Assembly (NCBI GenBank): GCA_030637365.1
Contig: DAOWGR010000109.1
Location: forward strand, 1 to 20,806
From: Elusimicrobiota bacterium
GTDB taxonomy: Bacteria > Elusimicrobiota > Elusimicrobia > Elusimicrobiales > UBA9959
Length of the DNA stretch: 20,806 nucleotides
Direction of reading: 5' to 3'
This document shows positions 8,121 to 15,593 of this stretch, piece after piece; within the stretch, counting starts at the first letter, position 1, and each line of letters begins with the position of its first letter. The position numbers were made by a program, and so were the translations under genes. The notes under the pieces were generated by a model, which searched no databases, had not been told where the DNA came from, and saw only the letters and a program-made list of their open reading frames with translations.

Positions 8121-8969
8121 ATGTCGGATAAAGATAATTTTAATTTTGGAAAGAATTGGATGAAGTTTGCCAAACATATTGATGAGAAAAAAATCAAAGA
8201 AGCCATGGAATCTTTACGAGAGAATTTAGCGGTGAAAACACTGGAAGGAAAAACTTTCCTTGATATCGGATGCGGTAGCGGTTTGTTCTCTTTGGCGGCT
8301 ATGCGGCTTAAAGCGGATAAAGTGATTTCATTTGATTATTCCCGGGGAAGTGTGAATGCGACCGTAAATCTGAAAAAGAAATATTTTGCCGAGAGTGAAA
8401 AATGGGAAATCATGAGAGGCTCTGTCTTAGATAAGGAAATGCTTTCAAAGTTGGGAAAGTTCGATATTGTTTATTCGTGGGGTGTTTTGCATCATACGGG
8501 AGATATGTATGCGGCTCTTGAAAATGTGATTTCTTCGATTAAAGAAAGCGGCAAATTATTTATAGCAATTTATAATGATCAGGGGGTCATTAGCAATATA
8601 TGGAAAAAAGTAAAACTGATATATAATAAACTTCCTGATGTTTTGAAAACACCTTATGTGATTTTTATTGCGGCTTTTTTTGAATTTAAACATTCTTTTT
8701 TTAATTTATTGAAATTGAAATATCCTTTTGAAAGATTTTCCGGTTCAGATAGAGGGATGAATGTTTTGACTGACTGGATTGATTGGATCGGGGGTTATCC
8801 CTTTGAAGCGGCTAAGCCCGAGGATGTTTTTAATTTTTATTATGCGAGGGGATTCACATTGGAAGTTTTAAAAATTTGCGGTAGCGGATACGGTAATAAT
8901 GAGTTTGTTTTTCGGAAAAATTTTCAGCATTGCGACGAGAATAAAATTGTGGCATCAAATGAAAAATAA
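8121..8969 (+). CDS. Class I SAM-dependent methyltransferase
   Basis: 282-aa methyltransferase. Motif I is FLDIGCGSGLFS at about residues 46-57, followed by SFDYSRGSV and the post-motif VYSWGVLHHTGDMYAALENV, characteristic of Methyltransf_11-like enzymes. The second half is rich in Phe and Lys (FFEFKHSFFNLLKLKYPFERF) and ends in CGSGYGNNEFVF, a plausible small-molecule or glycan pocket. The frame is open from ATG 8061, but GGAGGAG at 8107-8113 sits seven bases before ATG 8121, so that start is chosen; the intervening 20 codons have no family resemblance. It is transcribed away from the flippase and 26 bp before trmL. The substrate is unknown; position at the end of the glycan region suggests sugar or lipid methylation. 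Confidence 0.88.
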   Translation: MSDKDNFNFGKNWMKFAKHIDEKKIKEAMESLRENLAVKTLEGKTFLDIGCGSGLFSLAAMRLKADKVISFDYSRGSVNATVNLKKKYFAESEKWEIMRGSVLDKEMLSKLGKFDIVYSWGVLHHTGDMYAALENVISSIKESGKLFIAIYNDQGVISNIWKKVKLIYNKLPDVLKTPYVIFIAAFFEFKHSFFNLLKLKYPFERFSGSDRGMNVLTDWIDWIGGYPFEAAKPEDVFNFYYARGFTLEVLKICGSGYGNNEFVFRKNFQHCDENKIVASNEK

Positions 8970-8995
8970 TAGCGGAAATCTTCAGGCTCTAAACT

Positions 8996-9448
8996 ATGAA
9001 AATTGTTTTAATTAATCCCGATATACCTTGGAATGCCGGAAACATAGGCAGGACTTGCGTTGCCACAAATACCGAATTGATTTTTGTCGGTGATCTCGGT
9101 TTTGATATAAACTCCAAGGAAATAAGGCGGTCGGGACTTGATTATTGGCAGTATTTGAAATATTCCGTTTTTAAAACTTTTGAAGAATTTTTAGAAACTT
9201 TGGGCGAAAATCCTTCTCTTATTTTTTTCTCAACGCGCGGAAAAAAAACATTATGGGATGCGCCGTATAAAAAAGATTCATGTTTGATTTTTGGAGGAGA
9301 GACTTCCGGGTTTCCATTGAAGTATCATAAAAAGTATCCTGACAAAATATTTCGCATTCCCATGAGTTCGTCTAAAATTCGTTCATTAAATCTCTCAAGT
9401 TCCGCCGCAATCGTGCTCTATCAGGCGATTCGGGCAGCGGAGCAATGA
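8996..9448 (+). CDS. trmL: tRNA (cytidine(34)-2'-O)-methyltransferase, TrmL type (SPOUT)
   Basis: 150-aa SPOUT/SpoU methyltransferase, the right length for the minimal TrmL (YibK) family, which 2'-O-methylates the wobble base of tRNA-Leu isoacceptors with SAM. It begins with IVLINPDIPWNAGNIGRTC, the family's RNA-binding and catalytic Arg segment. GGETSGFP follows, and the trefoil-knot SAM site is RIPMSSSKIRSLNLSSSAAIVLYQAIR. Only a weak ribosome site precedes the ATG, and the gene follows the methyltransferase closely, so cotranscription is likely. This is housekeeping and has no evident link to the glycan genes. Related SpoU enzymes could be confused with it, but the short length and RSLNLS knot favour TrmL. 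Confidence 0.9.
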   Translation: MKIVLINPDIPWNAGNIGRTCVATNTELIFVGDLGFDINSKEIRRSGLDYWQYLKYSVFKTFEEFLETLGENPSLIFFSTRGKKTLWDAPYKKDSCLIFGGETSGFPLKYHKKYPDKIFRIPMSSSKIRSLNLSSSAAIVLYQAIRAAEQ

Positions 9449-9479
9449 ACCGGTAAGAAAAAGTAAATATGTCAAAGAT

Positions 9480-9495
9480 GTCAAATGGCTTTGAC
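9480..9495 (+). promoter_or_regulatory. Dyad GTCAAA-TGGC-TTTGAC in the trmL-secA gap
   Basis: A perfect 6-bp inverted repeat with a 4-nt loop, preceded by another direct copy of GTCAAA at 9471-9476. Its right arm contains TTGACT (9491-9496), a near-consensus -35 hexamer, but no matching -10 is found 16-18 bp on. It could be an operator or a weak hairpin. The rest of the 154-bp gap ends in an AT-rich stretch (TATAAA at 9580-9585) without a Shine-Dalgarno before secA. Confidence 0.25.
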
Positions 9496-9602
9496 TGTTG
9501 CGTCGGGTGTCTTTCCTGGGATTATTGGCGCGGGAGAGGGTCGCGGTATCGTTACGGTATTAAAGCTTTATTAACCCTTTATAAATTTGTTTAATAATAA
9601 TT

Positions 9603-12230
9603 ATGATACAGAAAATTTTTGAATCTATATACGGCACCAAAAGTGAACGGGATTTAAAAAAAATCCAGCCGATGGTGGATAAAATCAATTCATTGGAAGA
9701 AGAAATAAGAGAATTGACCGATGAGCGGCTAAAAAATAAGACAATTGAATTTAGAGAAAGGCTTAAAGAGGGCGAGACACTTGACGATATTTTGTCCGAG
9801 GCGTTCGCTTGTGTTCGGGAAGCGTCTAAAAGAACGCTGAAAATGCGGCATTATGATGTTCAAATGCTTGGCGGCATTATTCTTCATCATGGCAAAATTT
9901 CGGAAATGAAAACCGGCGAGGGTAAAACCCTTGTCGCGACATTGGCGGCTTATTTAAACGCTATTGAAGGAAAAGGCGTTCATATAGTTACGGTCAATGA
10001 TTATTTGGCTAAAAGAGATAGATCGTGGATGGGGCCGGTGTTTGAGTTTATGGGTCTTACCGTGGGCAATGTCGGCCATGATATGCCTAATGCCGAGCGT
10101 AAAGAAATGTATGGCTGCGATATAACCTATGTGACCAACAATGAAATAGGTTTTGATTATCTGCGCGATAATATGGTGATGGATAAAGATGAAAGGGTTG
10201 TGCGTTTGAGGAATTACGCGATTGTGGACGAAGTGGATTCAATACTTATTGACGAAGCCAGAACTCCGTTGATTATTTCGGGACCGGCTGAAGAATCCAC
10301 CGACAAATATTATTCCGTCAATAAGGTCATTCCTCTTTTGAATGTCAGGTTTATAACGGACAAAGAAGAGTTGGAAGCTAAAAAAACCGGAGAAGATCTC
10401 GGCAAGGGTTATGACGCCATTATTGATGAAAAAAGCCATACCGCGACATTGACCGAAGAAGGCATAGATAAGGCGGAAAAAATATTGGGTGTGAGCAATA
10501 TGTATGATGATGTGGGTTCCGAGTGGGCGCATCATTTAACGCAAGGTCTTAGGGCGTACCATCTTTTTAAAAAAGACGACGAATATCTTATTAAAGACGG
10601 CGAGATTGTAATAATTGATGAATTTACCGGCAGGCTTATGCCGGGTCGGCGCTGGTCTGACGGTCTTCATCAAGCTATTGAGGCTAAAGAAAATCTAAAA
10701 ATAAAAGAAGAAAATCAAACTTTGGCGACCGTGACTTTTCAAAATTATTTTAAAATTTATTCCAAACTTTCCGGAATGACCGGAACGGCAATGACGGAAG
10801 TTAAAGAGTTTGAAGAAATATACGGTCTTGACGCGGTGGAGATTCCGCCGAACAAACCTTGTATAAGAGAAGACTCCGCCGATAGAATTTATAGAACGGA
10901 GCGTGAAAAATATAATGCTTTGGTGGAAGAAATAGACGGAAGATGGCGCGCCGGTCAGCCGCTTTTGGTCGGCACTCGTTCAGTGGATAAGTCTGAAAAA
11001 ATCGCGGCAATACTGAGAACCAAAGGCATACCGCATCAGGTGTTAAATGCCAAATACCATGAAATGGAAGCTCAAATTATTGAGCAGGCCGGAAAAAAAG
11101 GCGGTGTTACCATTGCCACCAATATGGCGGGTCGCGGAACGGACATTGTTCTTGGCGGCATTCCAGTGGATGAAGAGGGGCAGAAACATGTTTTAAGCGT
11201 CGGTGGCTTGCAGGTTATAGGCACTGAGCGCCATGAGTCGCGAAGAATAGACAATCAGCTTAGAGGCCGTTGCGCGCGGCAAGGCGATCCCGGCGGTTCC
11301 GTTTTCTATGTTTCTTTGGAAGATGAATTAATGAGATTATTCGGCTCCGACAGAATCTCTTCCGTTATGCAGAAATTGGGCATGAAAGAAGGGGAAGTTA
11401 TAGAATCCGTTCTTGTGTCCAAACAAATTGAAGGAGCTCAAAAGCGCGTGGAATCAATGAACTTTGATTCCAGGAAACAGCTTTTGGATTATGATAATGT
11501 CATGAATAAACAGCGTCAGGCTATTTATGGGCTTAGAAACGCGATTCTTGACGGTGATGATGTGATCGATCGCGTTAAACAAATGATAGCGGAAACCTTG
11601 GAAGATCAGTTCAATATTTTTACTCCTAAAGAAAAATCATATCAACTTTGGAATATGCCGGAGTTGAATGTGTATTTGAAGAAGAATTTTGGGTTTTCAG
11701 TTGATTATGATGAAGATTATTTATCCAAAACTCCCTATGAGGCGTTTACAAAAGAGATAACCGATAGGGCCATGAAAATTTACGAAGACAGATTCCCGGA
11801 CTTTCAGGAGAGAGATGTTGATTTTGCCCAAATGCAGCAAATTCTTTTATTGCAGATTATAGACCATATTTGGAAAAATCATCTTTTTGAGCTGGATCAT
11901 TTAAAAAAAGGCGTTGGATTGAGGGCGTATGGCCAAAAAGATCCTTTGATAGAGTATCAGAAAGAATCATATTTAATGTTTGAAAAGATGATTACCAGAG
12001 TTCGCGATCAAATGGTTGAATATGTTTTTAGAATTCAACTTCCCCCCAGAGTGGTGCGGCGCCCGAAAATGCAGGAAACAAGGGATGATACTTCGGAGAT
12101 GTCCGCTTCCGGTGGAGCTGATGGAGCCCGGCGGCAAAAAACGGCTGTTGCAAGTAAAATAGGCCGGAACGATCCGTGTCCTTGCGGCAGTGGAAAGAAA
12201 TATAAGAAATGCCATGGCAAGAATAAATAG
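9603..12230 (+). CDS. secA: Preprotein translocase subunit SecA
   Basis: 875-aa ATPase motor that pushes unfolded preproteins through SecYEG. Walker A lies in MKTGEGKTLVATLAAYLNA (GEGKT at 105-109) and Walker B in IVDEVDSILIDEARTPLIISG (from 207). Other signatures include FTGRLMPGRRWSDGLHQAIEAKE, KLSGMTGTA, ATNMAGRGTDIVLGG and GGLQVIGTERHESRRIDNQLRGR. The C-terminus is a complete zinc/SecB-binding tail, GRNDPCPCGSGKKYKKCHGK, with Cys859, Cys861, Cys870 and His871. The N-terminus (MIQKIFESIYGTKSERDLKK) agrees with the family, so the ATG is accepted although no ribosome site is visible. It overlaps the start of lnt. It probably exports the two signal-peptide proteins encoded at 14173-16895, among others. 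Full length, no defects seen. Confidence 0.97.
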   Translation: MIQKIFESIYGTKSERDLKKIQPMVDKINSLEEEIRELTDERLKNKTIEFRERLKEGETLDDILSEAFACVREASKRTLKMRHYDVQMLGGIILHHGKISEMKTGEGKTLVATLAAYLNAIEGKGVHIVTVNDYLAKRDRSWMGPVFEFMGLTVGNVGHDMPNAERKEMYGCDITYVTNNEIGFDYLRDNMVMDKDERVVRLRNYAIVDEVDSILIDEARTPLIISGPAEESTDKYYSVNKVIPLLNVRFITDKEELEAKKTGEDLGKGYDAIIDEKSHTATLTEEGIDKAEKILGVSNMYDDVGSEWAHHLTQGLRAYHLFKKDDEYLIKDGEIVIIDEFTGRLMPGRRWSDGLHQAIEAKENLKIKEENQTLATVTFQNYFKIYSKLSGMTGTAMTEVKEFEEIYGLDAVEIPPNKPCIREDSADRIYRTEREKYNALVEEIDGRWRAGQPLLVGTRSVDKSEKIAAILRTKGIPHQVLNAKYHEMEAQIIEQAGKKGGVTIATNMAGRGTDIVLGGIPVDEEGQKHVLSVGGLQVIGTERHESRRIDNQLRGRCARQGDPGGSVFYVSLEDELMRLFGSDRISSVMQKLGMKEGEVIESVLVSKQIEGAQKRVESMNFDSRKQLLDYDNVMNKQRQAIYGLRNAILDGDDVIDRVKQMIAETLEDQFNIFTPKEKSYQLWNMPELNVYLKKNFGFSVDYDEDYLSKTPYEAFTKEITDRAMKIYEDRFPDFQERDVDFAQMQQILLLQIIDHIWKNHLFELDHLKKGVGLRAYGQKDPLIEYQKESYLMFEKMITRVRDQMVEYVFRIQLPPRVVRRPKMQETRDDTSEMSASGGADGARRQKTAVASKIGRNDPCPCGSGKKYKKCHGKNK

Positions 12231-13830
12231 TCATCCTCCTTCGCTAAAGGGCTTCGGAGGAGCAGGCAGGTCTCAGGACTCAGGTCTCAGGTATAAAAAA
12301 ACATTTTCTTTGCTCTCTTCTCTCTCCACTTTCCCCTATAACTTGTTTATTCTTCCCGTTTTAACTTCCCTTCTTTTGATATTAAGTTATCCCAAATTCA
12401 ATCTTGGTTTTCTGGCGTGGCTCGCACTTGCTCCTCTTACGATTTCAATATGGAAAGCTAAAAATATCAAGTCCGCTTTAATCTCCGGATTAATCTCCGG
12501 TTTTTGTTTTTACGCGGGGATTTTGTATTGGATTTACATAACAATGCTCGCGGGTGGCGTAAGCGCGGGGATTTCTTTGCTTGGCTGGCTGGCTTTGAGT
12601 TTTATTTTGTCCTTTGAATTTATCTTAATCTCCGGTTGCGGTTTTTATCTTAAAAGAACCGGTCCTTTGGCTTACCCTTATGTTTTTGCGGCGCTTTGGG
12701 TATTGCTTGAATGGACTAAGATATTTTTAACTTCCAAGGCCGTATGGTTTCCATGGTTTATGCTGGGCTATACGCAATGGCAATATCTTGAAATCTCGCA
12801 GATAGTTTCCATTACCGGCATTTACGGTTTAAGTTTCGCTATCAGCTTTTGCGGAGTTTTGGCGGGAATGTTTTTCGTAAATAATGACAAAATCCCGTCA
12901 AAAATTTTAAGATTTACTCCGGCTTTGATTTTGATTGCGGGTTTGTTTTTATACGGCGGTTTTGAACTTAAACAAAGCCGGAAATATTCATATAAAACCA
13001 TCAATTTTTCCGTTCTTCAGCCCTGCATAGATTTTTATAAGAAATGGGACGAGAAATATATTTTGTGGATAAAGAGCAGAATAGAAGGCTTGCTTGAAAA
13101 AACGGAAACCCCCGATATTATTGTTTGGCCTGAAAATTCATTGCCCGGCTGGATAGACGAGCCGGAACTTATTGATTGGCTTAAAGAAATTTCTCTTAAA
13201 CATAAGAGCCGAAATATAGTCGGTTCAGCCTCGCAATTCGACGGAAAATATGTGTCTTCTTTTCTATTGAATGATAAGGGCGAGATAGAGAGCGTTTACA
13301 ATAAAAGACGGTTGGTGCCTTTTGGAGAATATGTGCCTTTAAGGCCGGTATTATCCGATTTTATAAGCGTGATTGGAGAACTTGGCGAATTTGAAAAAGG
13401 CGCTATGAAACAAAAGCTTTTTAAAGTCGGAGATTTTCGCATAGCGAATGCCATTTGCTATGAATCCATTTTTCCTTATCTTTTAAGAGATGATGTTTTT
13501 AGGGGGGCGGATATATTTGTAAATATCACAAATGACGGCTGGTATTTAAATACCGCGGCGCCTCATCAGCATTTTCTGGTAAATATTTTCAGAGCCATTG
13601 AAAATCGGCGGTCATTGGTCAGGGCTGCCAATAATGGCATTTCAGCTTTAATAGATCCATGGGGCAGGACGATAGAAAAACTTAATTTAAATGAGTACGC
13701 TGTTTTAAATGCTCAGGCGCTGGTATATGAAAATCAAGATTTGAGTTTTTACTCAAAATACGGGAATTGGTTTGTGTTCTGTTGCTTTATTCTGGTCGGA
13801 GCCTTCATGATTGTCGCCGTTGTATTTTAA
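12214..13830 (+). CDS. lnt: Apolipoprotein N-acyltransferase (start uncertain)
   Basis: Lnt adds the third acyl chain to the N-terminal Cys of lipoproteins at the outer face of the inner membrane. The N-terminal half has several membrane helices (LILSYPKFNLGFLAWLALAPLTI onward). The C-terminal half is a nitrilase-like domain with the Glu-Lys-Cys triad: WPENSLP (Glu307), YNKRRLVPFGEYVP (Lys364) and AICYESIFP (Cys415). NITNDGWY and HFLVNIFRAIENRRSLVRAANNGIS complete the signature. A C-terminal hydrophobic anchor is present. The start is a problem. ATG 12214 overlaps secA by 17 bp and the frame then runs through a palindrome and a heptamer repeat, giving a Ser/Gly-rich N-terminus with no family likeness. 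In-frame TTG codons at 12310 and 12343 are alternatives, as is GTG 12190. Its presence implies an outer membrane. Confidence 0.93.
   Translation: MARINSHPPSLKGFGGAGRSQDSGLRYKKTFSLLSSLSTFPYNLFILPVLTSLLLILSYPKFNLGFLAWLALAPLTISIWKAKNIKSALISGLISGFCFYAGILYWIYITMLAGGVSAGISLLGWLALSFILSFEFILISGCGFYLKRTGPLAYPYVFAALWVLLEWTKIFLTSKAVWFPWFMLGYTQWQYLEISQIVSITGIYGLSFAISFCGVLAGMFFVNNDKIPSKILRFTPALILIAGLFLYGGFELKQSRKYSYKTINFSVLQPCIDFYKKWDEKYILWIKSRIEGLLEKTETPDIIVWPENSLPGWIDEPELIDWLKEISLKHKSRNIVGSASQFDGKYVSSFLLNDKGEIESVYNKRRLVPFGEYVPLRPVLSDFISVIGELGEFEKGAMKQKLFKVGDFRIANAICYESIFPYLLRDDVFRGADIFVNITNDGWYLNTAAPHQHFLVNIFRAIENRRSLVRAANNGISALIDPWGRTIEKLNLNEYAVLNAQALVYENQDLSFYSKYGNWFVFCCFILVGAFMIVAVVF
12234..12261 (+). 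repeat. Short palindrome at the secA-lnt junction
   Basis: TCCTCC (12234-12239) pairs with GGAGGA (12256-12261). The inner part TTCGCTAAAGGGCTTC is partly self-complementary. It begins 4 bp after the secA stop and is read through by the lnt frame. It resembles dispersed palindromes of uncultivated lineages (recollection, not checked). Confidence 0.5.
12271..12291 (+). repeat. Heptamer tandem repeat inside the lnt N-terminal frame
   Basis: TCTCAGG, ACTCAGG and TCTCAGG in register, preceded by CAGGCAGG. It encodes part of the odd SQDSGLR stretch if lnt starts at 12214. Confidence 0.6.
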
Positions 13831-13851
13831 AAAACCACTATGTGGTTTTTT
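13829..13851. terminator. Intrinsic terminator at the lnt stop
   Basis: Perfect 10-bp stem, AAAAAACCAC and GTGGTTTTTT, around a TAT loop, starting within the lnt stop codon. The T-run follows the GC core on both strands, so it can end lnt transcription and also any minus-strand transcript coming out of 13852-14115. Confidence 0.85.
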
Positions 13852-14115
13852 ACCCTCGGCGGATAGATTACACCGTCTGATAAGCATAGCTTTTGATACG
13901 GTACTGCCACAGGCTAGTATTATTTCCCGCGTTAAGATTCCCCGTGTAACTTTGTTCACGGGACTAACATTCTTGGTCGTTTTGATGGACATGGTCCGTG
14001 ACACGACACCCGGCATTCTTGTGTTTTTTCCCCTTCCCGCCTATGGCGGGACAAGCTGTGCTTATCCACCTAAGGTGGATACACGGGGGTGTATGAGATT
14101 CCTGAAGTCAAAAAT
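13852..14115. other. Hairpin-dense stretch with no convincing gene; candidate structured RNA or repeat cluster
   Basis: The stretch lies between convergent genes and is bounded by two intrinsic terminators. It holds five separate inverted repeats. At 13872-13902, ACCGT/ACGGT encloses AAGC-ATA-GCTT. At 13941-13962, CCCGTG/CACGGG has an inner AAC/GTT. At 13976-14007, GTCGT/ACGAC encloses GGAC-ATG-GTCC. At 14036-14050 there is CCCGCC-TAT-GGCGGG, and at 14063-14081 TATCCACC-TAA-GGTGGATA. ACACCC at 14006-14011 could pair with GGGTGT at 14087-14092 and enclose the last two. No tRNA, tmRNA, RNase P, SRP or 6S signature was recognised. The open frame at 13811-14137 (+) spans both terminators and has no plausible protein features. 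Base composition is richer in GC than the flanks. Either a noncoding RNA or a set of dispersed palindromic repeats would fit. Confidence 0.5.
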
Positions 14116-14152
14116 AAAAAAACAGCGGCGCTTATAACGCCGCTGTTTTTTT
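14116..14152. terminator. Strong bidirectional intrinsic terminator
   Basis: A perfect 15-bp inverted repeat: seven A then CAGCGGCG, loop CTTATAA, then CGCCGCTG and seven T. It lies 20 bp past the stop of the minus-strand pentapeptide gene, which it should terminate. On the plus strand it would end any transcript of the hairpin-rich stretch before it. Confidence 0.92.
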
Positions 14153-14172
14153 AAAAATGTTTTAAGTTTTCC

Positions 14173-15348
14173 TTAAAAAGGAAATACTATTTGAGGACAG
14201 GCGATAGTTTGATTGTCATAGGGAAGCGGTCTTTTTATTTGTTGGGTATAAATGCTTCCTCCCATGCATTTATAAACACAGGTATCGTTTTTTATTTCGT
14301 TGAATACGCAAGCTTTTATGAATTTGGTTTCACTTTCATTTTTAGCCTCAGGGGAATAAGCTATCTTATATGTTTTAATCATTCCTCTTTGTTTCGCTGT
14401 AGTATCGTCAAAAGGCAAAATCGTGTCATCATTATATATTGCGCCTTTTAAGTAGGTTCCTCTCATATCCGCGCCTTCAAAATTAGCTCCTCTCAAATCG
14501 GCCATGCCAAGCATATTATAAAGCAAATCGGCGCCTCTCAAATCGGCATTTCTCAAATCGGCCTTATACATGCAAGTTTTTCTTAAGTCGGCCTTACTTA
14601 AATCAACTCCGCTCAGATTGCTTTCGCTCAAAAAGGCTCCGAACAAAATTGTTCCGTTGAAATTAACTTTTCTTAAGTCGGTTTCAAACAGATGGGCTTT
14701 ACTTAAGTTCGCATTACTTAGATTCGCCTCTCTAAGGTCCGCCATAAATAAATTTGCCCCAACCATATTTGCCGCAATCAGGTTCGCCTTACGCAGTTCT
14801 GTTTTATACAACACAGAGTTTTTTAGATTGGCATTATACAGATTTGCTCCTTCCATGATCGCCCCTCTCAGGTTTATTCCGATCATATTGGCTTGAATTA
14901 GATTTGCCTCGCTCAAATTGGCGCTGGTTAGCTTATAATTGGCCAACTGGCTCTCATTTAAATTGGTGCGTCTTAAATCAATGCATTCACCCAGTTTGGG
15001 ATTGTTCAGAAGCTCGGCAACTGTAATTTTATTGTATCCCGCATTGCCTGCCGCATCCGCGCATGTCCATTGGTTTCCGCTCCATGCCGAGGTATAGGTG
15101 AGAGACGGGTTGTTTTCGGTATTATGGAATAATTCAGTAATTCTATTCCAAACTTCTTTAAATACGGCGGTATATTCATCAGGAGTTCCCAAATCTACCG
15201 GCATGCCGATATTGGTTATGCTTGCGTCCTCAATTGAAACCGGGTCCATATTTTGAAGGTTTATTGAGTCCCTAAGCGATTCATTATCTATAGCGCAAAC
15301 AGGCGTTGTCAGCGCTATTGCCAGAATTGAAATTATTGCTTTTTTCAT
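14173..15348 (-). CDS. Exported pentapeptide-repeat protein with Cys-containing C-terminal tail
   Basis: 391 aa. A signal peptide is clear: MKKAIISILAIALTTPVCA, with likely cleavage after Ala19. Residues 20-120 are a non-repeat region with Cys96. Residues 121-305 consist of pentapeptide repeats of the A(D/N)Lxx type (SANLSEANLIQANM, KADLRNADLRGADL), which fold as a right-handed quadrilateral beta-helix. Residues 302-335 (GAIYNDDTILPF to KQRGMI) are a common cap of such domains. The tail has Cys347, Cys357, Cys361 and Cys384, enough for two disulfides, and ends CPQIVFPF. Most pentapeptide proteins are cytoplasmic; an exported one with a Cys-rich tail is less usual. AAGAGG lies 7-8 bases before the ATG. 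It is divergent from a secreted C11 peptidase. No enzymatic residues are recognised; a structural or surface role is a guess. Confidence 0.88.
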   Translation of the reverse strand: MKKAIISILAIALTTPVCAIDNESLRDSINLQNMDPVSIEDASITNIGMPVDLGTPDEYTAVFKEVWNRITELFHNTENNPSLTYTSAWSGNQWTCADAAGNAGYNKITVAELLNNPKLGECIDLRRTNLNESQLANYKLTSANLSEANLIQANMIGINLRGAIMEGANLYNANLKNSVLYKTELRKANLIAANMVGANLFMADLREANLSNANLSKAHLFETDLRKVNFNGTILFGAFLSESNLSGVDLSKADLRKTCMYKADLRNADLRGADLLYNMLGMADLRGANFEGADMRGTYLKGAIYNDDTILPFDDTTAKQRGMIKTYKIAYSPEAKNESETKFIKACVFNEIKNDTCVYKCMGGSIYTQQIKRPLPYDNQTIACPQIVFPF

Positions 15349-15593
15349 TATTGCCTCTTAAACTGGATTGTACTTATATTTAAATATATTATTGTACATT
15401 TCAAGAAGAAAAGAGTGGGTCTTAGTGCCTTCAATATTATGAAAAAGTGCCCATTAAAATATAGGTCTTTAGGGAATTTTTTATTAGGTCGTAGTTCTCT
15501 TGATTAATATTGCCAATAATGTAAACTTTAAAGTAAATAGTTTGGAGCGCTACTTGGCAAATTATCGGTTTACACATCCAATGGAGGAGTTTA
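15349..15593. promoter_or_regulatory. Divergent promoter region of the pentapeptide and C11 peptidase genes
   Basis: The 245-bp AT-rich gap contains a perfect 14-bp palindrome TATATTTAAATATA at 15375-15388, flanked by TGTAC (15369-15373) and GTACA (15394-15398). On the minus strand TTGAAA at 15399-15404 with TAAATA 16 bp later is a possible promoter for the pentapeptide gene overlapping this dyad. On the plus strand TTGATT at 15500-15505 and TAAACT at 15522-15527 are a weak promoter candidate for the peptidase. GGAGGAG at 15583-15589 is a strong ribosome site for ATG 15594. No open frame of note was found here. Confidence 0.35.

Noticed and set aside
9449..9602. tRNA or riboswitch in the gap before secA
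   Set aside because: No cloverleaf arms or known riboswitch core could be built; only one small dyad is present.
13811..14137. 108-codon plus-strand open frame over the hairpin-rich block
   Set aside because: It starts inside lnt, runs across both terminators and consists largely of translated palindromes; no ribosome site or protein-like pattern.
14570..14896. Plus-strand open frame with repeating LLKFALLRFA-type text
   Set aside because: It is the antisense shadow of the pentapeptide repeats; the periodicity comes from the real gene.
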